From NCBI GenBank assembly GCA_964036665.1, contig OZ038526.1, forward strand, positions 8,680,001 through 8,744,000: a stretch of DNA of 64,000 bases, read 5' to 3'. Shown piece by piece: positions 34,801 through 41,362 of the stretch. The translations under genes were made by a program, and so were the position numbers. Source of the DNA: Gordius sp. MW1. Taxonomy: Eukaryota; Nematomorpha; Gordioida; Gordea; Gordiidae. Every line of letters begins with the position of its first letter. Position 1 is the first letter of the stretch. The notes under the pieces were generated by a model. That model had not been told where the DNA came from. It did no database searches and saw only the letters and a list, made by a program, of their open reading frames with translations.

Positions 34801-35463
34801 GAATTTAGACTGACGAAGAAAAACGTTTGGGACTACCGGTCGTGATGCCCACCTTCGATAGACACGTCTGCAATATCCCCCAGTCCCAGGTGTCTTTCAT
34901 CGATTACTTCGTGACGGGGATGTTCGAGGCTTGGGACTGTAAGTTGGCATCACCCATATTGTAGTGATATGATTTATCATAACTTCGTTATTGTTAACGA
35001 TATTTAATTATTATGTACATATGTATTCCTTGTGGAGATATACCACGTCTTTTATGTAGCTGTTATTAAATTAGCATGTAAATTAGAATTACAAATTAAA
35101 CTAAATCATTACACATATAATGGGGCCAATATACCCCAACTTAGTCGGGCTATTATTTCACAACAAAAAATTGTGCTTTTAATATGTTATTCATTCAACG
35201 TTATCAGTAAATTTGAAATGCCACGATTTATTTGCTTCATTTTTGTTTCGTCTAATTTGCGTCCAGCTTTCTGCAGCGTGCCCGACCTCATGGACACCCT
35301 GCACACGAATTACACTTATTGGAAGGAGTTGGCGGACGACATCAAAATGAAACGGTTGACCAGCGGGGAAATATTTGACCAACCCCAATCGCACCAACCT
35401 CCCCCTACCGACATTGCCCCTAGTATAGAAACCACATCGAGTTCGATTCCTTCTAGCTTTTGA
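19572..35463 (+). CDS. PDE8: PDE8-type 3',5'-cyclic nucleotide phosphodiesterase (20 coding exons)
   Basis: The gene encodes a high-affinity cAMP phosphodiesterase that hydrolyses cAMP to 5'-AMP in the cytosol or at membranes. All exon phases agree: the lengths sum to 3105 nt, or 1034 residues plus stop. The N-terminus MGC fits the myristoyl/palmitoyl signal of PDE8. Next come a receiver-like domain (about 125-232) starting [16 protein letters not shown], a PAS domain (about 255-357), a linker with [16 protein letters not shown], and the catalytic domain (about 543-1000). Catalytic signatures are HNSTH (His587, His591), [13 protein letters not shown] (His627, Asp628), KCADVSNP (Asp901), and the nucleotide-clamp Gln953 and Phe956 in SQVSFIDYF. 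Vertebrate PDE8 proteins are about 830-885 residues. The excess is mainly a loop of about 165 residues at 722-887. Expression could not be judged. Only the end of exon 1 is ambiguous. Confidence 0.95.
20440..21031 (+). pseudogene. Decayed hAT transposase, C-terminal half
   Basis: Shifting between frames gives [20 protein letters not shown], a segment ending MIFFHLLKF, then [20 protein letters not shown] and the end [11 protein letters not shown] before TAA (21029-21031). These are characteristic of the hAT C-terminal dimerisation region, of the kind found in zinc-finger MYM-type protein relatives. At least two frameshifts and stops are seen. No intact N-terminal BED finger or catalytic core was found. 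Confidence 0.8.
22146..22256. repeat. MITE-family fragment inside the hAT element
   Basis: CCATGGTCGTATCCAGGTTT at the left and CCCCCCATGGCTCGACC at the right resemble degenerate GGGCGTAGCC ends. The interior GGGGGGGCAAAACATAATTT is shared with 9545-9894. Confidence 0.6.
22491..22641. mobile_element. MITE of the CATGGGCGTAGCC family
   Basis: CATGGGCGTAGCCAGCTTTG and CCCTTGGCTACGCCCATG are inverted. ATGTTTAC before and ATGTCTAC after give a 7 of 8 target duplication. It lies in PDE8 intron 1. Confidence 0.85.
23169..23331. mobile_element. MITE of the CATGGGCGTAGCC family, degenerate left end
   Basis: The left end reads GGACTTAGCCAACATTGG and the right end CCCCTGGCTACGCCCATG. The interior is shared with the other copies. 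It lies in PDE8 intron 1. Confidence 0.75.
23715..23771 (+). CDS. PDE8: PDE8 exon 2: link to the receiver-like domain
   Basis: A 57-nt exon between CTGTAG and a strong GTGAGG donor. It encodes [19 protein letters not shown], aligning with the segment that ends DQLQ before LLVF in mammalian PDE8. Phase 0 at both ends joins it exactly to exon 3. Confidence 0.85.
23772..25430. other. PDE8 intron 2
   Basis: This intron runs from a GTGAGG donor to AACTAG. It contains a CGGGC-rich patch near 23815-23865 and a long C run near 25290-25310. No further coding segment was recognised. Confidence 0.6.
25431..25627 (+). CDS. PDE8: PDE8 exon 3: receiver-like domain, first part
   Basis: It begins [17 protein letters not shown] and continues to VVIDRRQ and DSDTLCR, a clear PDE8 REC-domain match. 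In true response regulators the VVID Asp region holds the phospho-acceptor; here it is the family's conserved core. It ends in phase 2 before GTTTAT. Confidence 0.95.
26027..26086 (+). CDS. PDE8: PDE8 exon 4: receiver-like domain, middle
   Basis: A 60-nt exon encoding (R)[19 protein letters not shown], aligned with SIRATNPSEHTVILAVV of mammalian PDE8. The acceptor is CCATTAG and the donor is GTGAGT. Confidence 0.93.
26316..26494. mobile_element. MITE of the CATGGGCGTAGCC family
   Basis: CATGGGCGTAGCCAGCATTG and CCTTGGCTACGCCCATG flank the usual interior with G and C runs. It sits in PDE8 intron 4. The flanking 8-mers match only partly. Confidence 0.82.
26833..26890 (+). CDS. PDE8: PDE8 exon 5: receiver-like domain, end
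   Basis: A 58-nt exon encoding [19 protein letters not shown], matching the LHAGFNR segment. It restores the frame: splicing exon 4 directly to exon 6 would create TGA. A MITE (26316-26494) sits in the preceding intron. Confidence 0.93.
27180..27347 (+). CDS. PDE8: PDE8 exon 6: end of REC and start of PAS domain
   Basis: It encodes [19 protein letters not shown] to [20 protein letters not shown], corresponding to the PDE8 PAS entry (FTALDHCHEAIEITSDD). Phase 0 at both ends, with a GTAGAA donor. Confidence 0.95.
27848..27982 (+). CDS. PDE8: PDE8 exon 7: PAS domain core
   Basis: It encodes [19 protein letters not shown] to FLKKGK, the typical PAS segment with NxxFxxxxGYxxxEL. Phase 0 at both ends, with a GTAACG donor. 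Confidence 0.95.
28130..28520. repeat. GCCCG/CGGGC-rich repeat in PDE8 intron 7
   Basis: GGGCCGAATCGGGCCG, GGCCCGGGCGGGCATCG and GGTCGGGTTCGGGTCG lie on both sides of AT-rich sequence. This is like the non-autonomous elements elsewhere, but no clean ends were seen. Confidence 0.5.
28709..28797 (+). CDS. PDE8: PDE8 exon 8: PAS domain, final strands
   Basis: It encodes [20 protein letters not shown] and then ISVPIMGLK, matching the EWQGVYYARRKSG and ITPVIG strands of PDE8. It ends in phase 2. Confidence 0.93.
28851..28951 (+). CDS. PDE8: PDE8 exon 9: PAS exit and linker
   Basis: A 101-nt exon encoding [20 protein letters not shown] and a Ser-rich tail. It was chosen because it carries phase 2 in and phase 1 out, exactly as its neighbours need, and is open throughout. 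The intron before it is only 53 nt. An alternative candidate at 29139-29204 contains an in-frame stop. Confidence 0.8.
29642..29715 (+). CDS. PDE8: PDE8 exon 10: conserved [19 protein letters not shown] segment
   Basis: It encodes [20 protein letters not shown] plus K, nearly identical to the conserved linker of animal PDE8 ([14 protein letters not shown]). RRPS matches a PKA-type phosphorylation motif, known to be a regulatory site in mammalian PDE8A; function here is inferred. Confidence 0.95.
30082..30267. mobile_element. Palindromic MITE with GTGTTGTAAAAACRRCTGGG ends
   Basis: The left arm GGTGTTGTAAAAACAACTGG and the inverted right arm GCAAAACCCAGGTGAACTTA enclose TCGAC-rich palindromic sequence. 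Related copies lie at 50911-51057 and from 63801 to the window end. It is in PDE8 intron 10, close to the exon 11 acceptor. Confidence 0.65.
30302..30505 (+). CDS. PDE8: PDE8 exon 11: linker helix before the catalytic domain
   Basis: It encodes [34 protein letters not shown] and then SDLVGNLAG, a strong PDE8 match. A palindromic element (30082-30267) ends 34 bp upstream of the acceptor. Confidence 0.95.
31025..31073 (+). CDS. PDE8: PDE8 exon 12: short basic linker
   Basis: A 49-nt exon encoding [16 protein letters not shown], in the place of the GLRRLSGNEY segment. Support is from splice sites and phase only (0 in, 1 out, matching exon 13), since the residues are poorly conserved. Confidence 0.8.
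31272..31398 (+). CDS. PDE8: PDE8 exon 13: entry to catalytic domain
   Basis: It encodes [20 protein letters not shown] and then [17 protein letters not shown], matching the ESWDFNIFELEAITHKRP segment that opens the catalytic domain. Confidence 0.94.
31567..31765 (+). CDS. PDE8: PDE8 exon 14: catalytic domain with HNSTH
   Basis: It encodes [20 protein letters not shown] to [18 protein letters not shown]. The first His of HNSTH is the proposed general acid and the second is a metal ligand in this enzyme family. It ends in phase 0 at GTTAGT. Confidence 0.96.
32473..32603 (+). CDS. PDE8: PDE8 exon 15: HD motif
   Basis: It encodes [20 protein letters not shown] and [16 protein letters not shown], including the HDxDHPGxxN phosphodiesterase signature that binds the two metal ions. 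It ends in phase 2 at GTACTG. Confidence 0.96.
32963..33049 (+). CDS. PDE8: PDE8 exon 16: [11 protein letters not shown] helix
   Basis: It encodes [20 protein letters not shown] and CNIFKNLD, a close match to VLESHHTALAFQLT and CNIFKN of mammalian PDE8. Confidence 0.96.
33188..33602 (+). CDS. PDE8: PDE8 exon 17: catalytic helix plus long inserted loop
   Basis: The first 39 codons ([20 protein letters not shown] and [10 protein letters not shown]) match the family. The remaining 99 or so codons are Ser/Pro-rich with no family match, and form the first half of an expanded loop. The acceptor is TTACAG. The phase-0 donor is GAG|GTGTGA. Confidence 0.92.
33876..34193 (+). CDS. PDE8: PDE8 exon 18: loop, then KCADVSNP
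   Basis: About 67 Ser/Asn/Pro-rich codons complete the inserted loop, followed by [20 protein letters not shown] and the helix ending IAEEYFEQ. The Asp of KCADV is a metal ligand. Confidence 0.95.
34809..34938 (+). CDS. PDE8: PDE8 exon 19: nucleotide clamp
   Basis: It encodes [18 protein letters not shown] and then [19 protein letters not shown]. It contains the invariant Gln and Phe that hold the purine ring in cyclic-nucleotide phosphodiesterases. Confidence 0.96.
35267..35463 (+). CDS. PDE8: PDE8 exon 20: C-terminus and stop
   Basis: It encodes [20 protein letters not shown] and [10 protein letters not shown], ending in a Ser/Pro-rich tail and TGA at 35461-35463. The mammalian family ends shortly after the matching KYWK segment, so the tail adds about 30 residues. 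Confidence 0.95.
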
Positions 35464-35828
35464 AACAAGAAGTTTCATTTGTTGAATGCTAAGTGATCCA
35501 CTCTGAGAACGATAATCTCACCCCGCACGTTATAGTTTATCCCCTTGTAAATAACGATCCACACCATTTTTTGAGTCGTCGTTTTAGGGTATTGATCTCT
35601 TTTGCGCTAAGAGGTAGCGACTTAGACTCTCATTTTTGTCCCTAAGCGCGCTTAGAAAACTAGTCAAAAATTGAGCCTTGGTATTATAAGTATGTACTAA
35701 GCAATTTGTCGCCTACAATATGTATCAAAGTTATCTTCAAATTTCGTTTCAAATGTACAAAGCTTTATTTATTATAATATATTACAATCACCTCTCGCGG
35801 CATTTATAGTTTACCTAAATAAGTTGAA

Positions 35829-35834
35829 AATAAA
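35829..35834 (+). promoter_or_regulatory. Candidate PDE8 polyadenylation signal AATAAA
   Basis: The hexamer lies 366 bp after the PDE8 stop codon. A second AATAAA follows at 35958-35963. Both are plausible, and the sequence does not decide between them. Confidence 0.4.
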
Positions 35835-36317
35835 TTTTTATTGCGTGATGTTTTGTAACTTAATTCATACATGTTGATCCAGTGCAAAGATTCTTTAAAA
35901 TAGAAAGTTAAATCCAAGTTACTCGTTGTAATTAACTATAGGCTTTTTATTGTATGAAATAAAGGTTTAGGTACCTTCACTAATTTATTTTAGCATGCAA
36001 TTTACATTATTTTGATTAATGGCATAAAATTGCGTTAAGGCGCGTTTTCATACTAATTGATAATTTTGCGTTAACAATTATTAATAAGAAAACTTAACTG
36101 CCCAGCTAATGTTTCACAAGGACATCTCAATATAATTTTGTTCATGTCTAGAGTTGTCAGCTCTTCGTTGCACTAAGCAAAACAATAGCATCAAGTCGAA
36201 ACAGCTAAATCTGTTCAAGCATTGAGCAGATCGCCCGAGCAGAAGCTCGAGCAGTTGACAGATATAATAGAAGCAATTCGAGTTACCAACTTTTAGATAT
36301 TTGCTCACATTATATCT

Positions 36318-38518
36318 TGATGGAACCTCAGTGGAGATGGCGAAGAAACGACAAATGGACGGCTATGAAGAATGCTTGGCTTGACACAACATCGCGCGTT
36401 TGTGGTTGGACAAAGGGACCCCCAAGACATAAGGAAACTTGGTGGTGGAACTCTGAGGCGGCTAAAGCTATCGAAGATAAAAGGCGTTGCTATAAAGTCT
36501 GGCATGAATCTCAACAAAGGTGCGATAAGGTTATGTATCAAGAGGCTAAAAGAATTGCAAGAAGGACCGTCGCCAGAATAAAGGAAACAAAAAGATGCGA
36601 GTGTGCTCTACGCCTTGACTCAGAGGAAGGGAAGAAAAACATGTTTCGTGTAGCCAAACAAATGGCGAAAGAACGACTCGATGTTGTGGCGACTAAATGC
36701 GTTAAAACGCCGGCGGGTAACATCATCTCCCATGGCGATGGAATCAAAAAAGTTTGGAAAGACTATATGAAACGACTCTTAAACGAAGAGAATACCTGGG
36801 ACAATGACGTTGTTTGTGATAAAGTGGAGGGACCCTGCTGCTGGATTGGGACTGACGAAATTCAGCGTGCCATAAAGAAAACGAAACAAGGTAAAGCGGC
36901 AGGCCCAACAGGAATAGTGGCGGAAATGGTAAAAGCTTCTGGACATTTGGGAGTCGTTTGGCTTACACAGCTGTGTAATGCCATAATTCAGGAAGGGACT
37001 ATACCTAGCGATTGGAAAAAGAGCGTTCTTCTACCAATCTACAAAGGAAAAGGCGACCCACTTGACTGCGGATCATATCGGGCTATTAAGCTCCTCGACC
37101 AAACTATGAAAGTTATAGAGAGGGTGCTCGAGAAAAGAATCCGGGAACAAACGAACATCGACGCTATCCAGTTCGGATTTAAACCAGGGAAAGGGACCAC
37201 CGATGCCATCTTTATAGTACGACAGATGCAAGAAAAACACCAAGCAAAAGGGAAAAGACTATACTACGCCTTCGTAGACCTAGAGAAAGCGTTCGATCGG
37301 GTGCCGCGGGAAGTTGTAAAATGGGCTCTTAGGAAAACAGGTGTGGAAGAATGGTTGGTTACGGCTGTGATGGTTATGTATGACGAATCTCAAACAGCAG
37401 TGAGGACCCACGATGGCGATAGCGAAAGCTTTGAAGTGAAGGTTGGGCTACACCAAGGTTCCGTTTTAAGCCCCCTACTTTTCATACTCGTAATGGAGGT
37501 GGTGACAAAAGAACTGCGAGATGGACTCCCATGGGAACTTTTATACGCCGATGATCTCTTGATAATGGCTGAGAGTGAGGCTGATCTCTTTACAAAGATA
37601 CAAAAATGGAAAAACGGAATGGAGAAAAAGGGCTTAAAAGTTAACATGGGAAAAACGAAGGTAATGTTTGGCGGGAAAAGTACGAAGAGCGCCGAGACAA
37701 CTTGCGCCTGGCCCTGTAGCGTATGTCACAAAGGAGTGGCTAGCAACTCTATACAATGTACAAAATGCCTAGGATGGGTTCACAAAAAATGAAGCGGTGT
37801 GAAAGGAAGCCTTTTATTGGCAAGCCGTACTTTTAGCTGCAAGCCCTGCGTGACAGGACCTCTACCGGATAATGCCATAACCGACTTTAACATCGGTAAT
37901 GGGGAGACGCTAGGAAAAGTTAACACCTTTACCTATCTCGGGGACTCTTTAAGTGCAGATGGGAATGTTGACTCGGCAGTTACAGCAAGGATACGACAAG
38001 CCTGGAAGAAGTTTAGAGAGATGGCCCCTCTTTTGACCGGAAAAGGTGTTTCACTCACTTTAAAGGGTAAAGTCTACGCGGCATGTATTAGAAGTTGTCT
38101 TGTATATGGAAGCGAAACGTGGCCATTAATGTCGATACATAAAGCCAAATTGGAAAGCACAGAAATGCGTATGATAAGATGGATGTCAAACGTGTCGCTA
38201 CGGGAAAGAAGAACAAGCAATAGACTCAGAGAAAGAATCGGGATCGAGCCAATCAACGAGGTCATCCGGAAAAACAGGCTAAGATGGTTTGGACATGTGG
38301 AGCGGAAGAATGACGACGACTGGGTGAAGAGATGTACTTCCCTGGAGGTATCTGGAAAGAAACCGCGCGGGAGGCCGAAATCAACATGGGCCTCTGTTCT
38401 AGCTACCGACATGGAAGCAATGGGTCTGACAAAACAGGATTCGCATGATCGGATAAAATGGAGGAAATGCATTAGGGGAAAACAGGCTAACCCAGGAGAT
38501 CCTGGAAAACGGCCTTAA
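36318..38518 (+). pseudogene. Non-LTR retrotransposon RT with PHD-like finger (RTE-related), one nonsense codon
   Basis: The copy is 5'-truncated: no endonuclease is present, and coding starts in the linker before RT. RT motifs include LLPIYKGKGD, SYRAIKLLDQTMKVIE, FVDLEKAFDRVPR, HQGSVLSPLLF and LLYADDLL. After RT comes a PHD-like finger, CSVCHKGVASNSIQCTKC followed by LGWVHKK. It is interrupted by TGA (37790-37792) where a ligand Cys is expected. The same frame then runs on to 38518 with YLGDSLSADG, YGSETWPL and LRWFGHVERK, the usual C-terminal region. The tail is a (GAA)n-like GATGAAGAAGAAGAAG. Apart from the single stop, about 730 codons are open, so insertion is fairly recent. The RTE-related class is an inference from motif style. 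Confidence 0.88.
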
Positions 38519-38541
38519 AACGATGAAGAAGAAGAAGATTA
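38519..38541 (+). repeat. 3' tail of the non-LTR element
   Basis: GATGAAGAAGAAGAAG follows the TAA directly. ATTATAT then repeats the ATTATAT found just before the 5' end near 36308-36316, a likely short target duplication. Confidence 0.6.
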
Positions 38542-38848
38542 TATATCATAAATAATTTAATAACTTTGCCCCCCCCTCCATCTTTTTTGTCCTGTTGGTT
38601 TGCGCCCCCCCCCCTTTTTACCCTCTTTCTCACTGCCCCCCCCCCTTTTTACCCGCTTTCTCATCAAGGGGGGGGGAGGTGATTTGCCCCCTCCCCTCTT
38701 ATTACCCTATCACTCACCAAGAGGGAAGGGGCTTCGCGTTTGGAGTTGAAGCAAATTAGCAATTTAACAACCAAAGTCATGTCTTATGTGCACTTAAATA
38801 GCTTAAACATCTAATTGGTGTTGTTTTTACCTCCAATTTTATAAGAAT

Positions 38849-40158
38849 TAGAGATCTGCATGGGCAGGCCTGGCCCGCGGACGGGCCTAAAAGCCCGGCC
38901 CGCGGGCGGTTACGGACGGGCTTTGTATCATAAAAATTTTAACAAACCGGGCCCGGACGGACTTGGCAATTAATGGAGGCTCGGGCGGGCCTGAGATTTT
39001 TTTAATGGGCTTGAACGGGACTGACGTTTAATAAACGGGTCAGAGATTATATAAATGGTCATGGATTACAAGGTTCCTAAAAGTCAGACATTTTATGAAT
39101 GTATGATTTTTATTAAATATATAGATTATTATTAATTGTTCTATTTTCTATCCTCTAATTTTTGTATATCCTGTAGCATTCATTCCTTTTTTAAGCGCTA
39201 AATTATATATTTTCGTTTACATAATTGAAGATTATAACATCGTATATTCTTTTATAAATATTAATTAAAATGCACCAATTTTTGTTTTCAATTTTAAAAT
39301 TTTACTGAGTATAATTATTCGGGCCTAATAATTTAATAAATATTTTTGTTCTAATCTAAAACTTAGGTGAATTAACTGATATAAATTAAGCAAATTATGT
39401 AAACTGCTTATTGGAGGTTGAATATTCTCATGTAATTTTATTAAAGTATTTTAATTTAATGATAATATTCCAACTTCTTAGGTGTATCAACTTAAATTAA
39501 TCGGGACCGGGTCAAAATAGCAGAAAAAAAACAGCAGAATTGGTCAGAACTGGTCAGATCAAGATTGGTCAGGAGGGTTAAGGTTTGGGTTAGTGTTTTA
39601 GGTCAGCGTTTTAGGTTAGGGTCAGGGTTAGGATTAGATGCACATCAAATTCCCTCCCCATTTGAGATTTAATTCTAACATATTGATTATCTAAAATCTT
39701 GTTCTGACCAGTTCTGACCAATTCTGCCGTTTTTTTCTGCTATTTTGACTCCGATTCAAATTAATCATATAAAAGTAAATTGTTGAAAGTGAAATATTTT
39801 TATGTAATTTTTTAAAGTAATTTAATGATAGTACTGTACTATATTAAATTTTTTAGGTGTATTAACTGCAGAAATAATTGATGATTTATTATTTACATGA
39901 TAATTATTGATGTTTTTTATGAATAGGTCAAAAAATAAAATTTTGTAAAATTTTTAATGGGGCCGGGCGCGGAGTTCTTTAAAAAATCTGAACGGGTTTT
40001 GGCGGGCCTGACGTTTTTCAACGGGTACGAACGGGCCTGAAAATTTTACGGATTGGCTCGATCAGGCCTAAAAAATTTACGGACGGGCTCGGACGGGCCT
40101 TAAGGTTTTAAAAACGGGTTCGGGCCACCTTCTTAAAACGGCCCGTTGCACATCTCTA
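38849..40158. mobile_element. Non-autonomous hAT-like element, TAGAGATSTGCA ends
   Basis: The ends TAGAGATCTGCATGGGC and GTTGCACATCTCTA are inverted. The exact 8-bp duplication ATAAGAAT flanks it (38841-38848 and 40159-40166). Inside each end are CGGGC-type short repeats in opposite orientation around an AT-rich centre without a transposase. A second MITE (39503-39757) is nested in it. Relatives are at 41749, 61175 and 62185. Confidence 0.88.
39503..39757. mobile_element. MITE with GTCAAAATAGCAG ends, telomere-like core, 9-bp duplication
   Basis: The ends GGTCAAAATAGCAGAAAAAA and TTTTTTCTGCTATTTTGAC are inverted. AAATTAATC flanks it exactly (39494-39502 and 39758-39766). The interior has GTTAGGGTCAGGGTTAGG, a TTAGGG-like tract. 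It is the reverse-oriented relative of 3797-4020. It is younger than the element it is nested in. Confidence 0.85.
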
Positions 40159-40166
40159 ATAAGAAT

Positions 40167-41021
40167 ACACAAAAATATATTCAGATCTTGTAAACGCTTT
40201 TTCTTAGTAAAATTTATAATTCTATATCGTCTAATCAAATTTATACTTTATGACAAAATATATTTTCGGTTTAAATTTTCTATTAATATTAATTTAAGGA
40301 TAATTACGCAGATATAGGTTACCTCCAGAAATTTTAACACTTTGATGTGAGTTTAATTTTATTTAATATTACACTAATTTAACAAAATAACGAATAATCT
40401 TATATTTAAAGGCATACTGAAATACAAAATAGTAAGCCAAATTTTAAATATTAAGATCAGATTGTTTCCCAAGCCTAACCTCGCTTGAAATTCGAAAATG
40501 GAATAATTAAATCCCAGAAACTTTCCATTCTTAATAACTTAAATGCGTTTTAAAGAATTTATTAAAAGTAACTTTTTAATAAGCCTGTATAGTATTAAAA
40601 AATGATTAGCTTTTGAAATTCTCATATTGGCCTAAAGTTTCTAAGGTATCTTCAAAACCAATGTTTTACTTCGTTTAATGATCAGAAAAAACATATTATT
40701 TTGACTAACTTCTTTGCAAAACTACTTATTTATTTCAATCACGGTTCAGTATTTAATATTAATTGATTAAGTTAAATATCAAAAAAAATATTAGACATAT
40801 AAAATATGCATGACATATTAAATTAAAAAATGATACTAGGCATATTTGATAAGGCGATAGTAAATATATTAGGTAAAAACGTTTGCGTAAAAACAAGATA
40901 ACATTTGAGAACACTTAAAGGTCCGAAACAAATGTGTAGAGCACTAGTCTTTTCCCTTTTTCTCTCCACTTCATATTTTTTATGTTAAAGTTCATCTTCA
41001 AGCATAACAAAAAAATCATTC
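40167..41021. other. AT-rich DNA, likely 3' flank or 3' UTR of the BOD1L-like gene
   Basis: No coding content. TTTATT at 40729-40734 would be AATAAA on the minus strand, about 290 bp past the stop codon of the BOD1L-like gene. It is a weak candidate poly(A) signal. Confidence 0.4.
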
Positions 41022-41362
41022 TTAATATTTCGAGGGGAACGCCCCGTCCTCCCCCGGGGGTGGCATCATTTTTCGCCGCCCGGCAGGCAATCGGTGGTAA
41101 TAGGTGGGGGCATCGTCGTGCAAAGGCGGACCCGGTCTGTAGGGGCGTCTCACGTAATCACCCTCACCCCTTTGGACGGGGGGTGCGTAAAAGGGCGGTG
41201 GTCCTCCCTCCCGTTCCCCTACCGAATGATGAAGGTGGTAGTAATCGTAGGGGGGTCGGGGAGGTGAACAAGGGGGCGGCCTCACTATCCCGCCCGACGG
41301 ACCGGCCGACATCCTGTGGCGATGGTAGGCTGCTGCCGCTCGGTATTCTCGTTCCTCGTACA
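41022..41362 (-). CDS. BOD1L1: BOD1L-like last exon: Pro/Tyr-rich C-terminus
   Basis: It encodes YEEREYRAAAAYHRHRMSAG, PPYDYYHLHH and PPPFYAPPVQ, and ends GAFPSKY with TAA at 41024-41022. The codons are GC-rich compared with the flanks. The overlapping plus-strand frame here is a shadow. Confidence 0.88.

Larger units (their letters stand above)
36150..38775. mobile_element. Foldback-like element, copy 2, carrying a LINE insertion
   Basis: The left arm AGAGTTGTCAGCTC to about 36315 is a diverged form of the arm at 56212 (shared AGTCGAARCAGCYAAATCTG and GAGCTCGAGCAG). The right part repeats the C-run/G-run minisatellite (38570-38715) and the terminus TTAGCAATTTAACAAC. TTCATGTCT (36141-36149) before and GTCATGTCT (38776-38784) after match at 8 of 9. 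That agrees with the 9-bp duplication of copy 1. A non-LTR element interrupts it at about 36316-38541. Confidence 0.75.
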
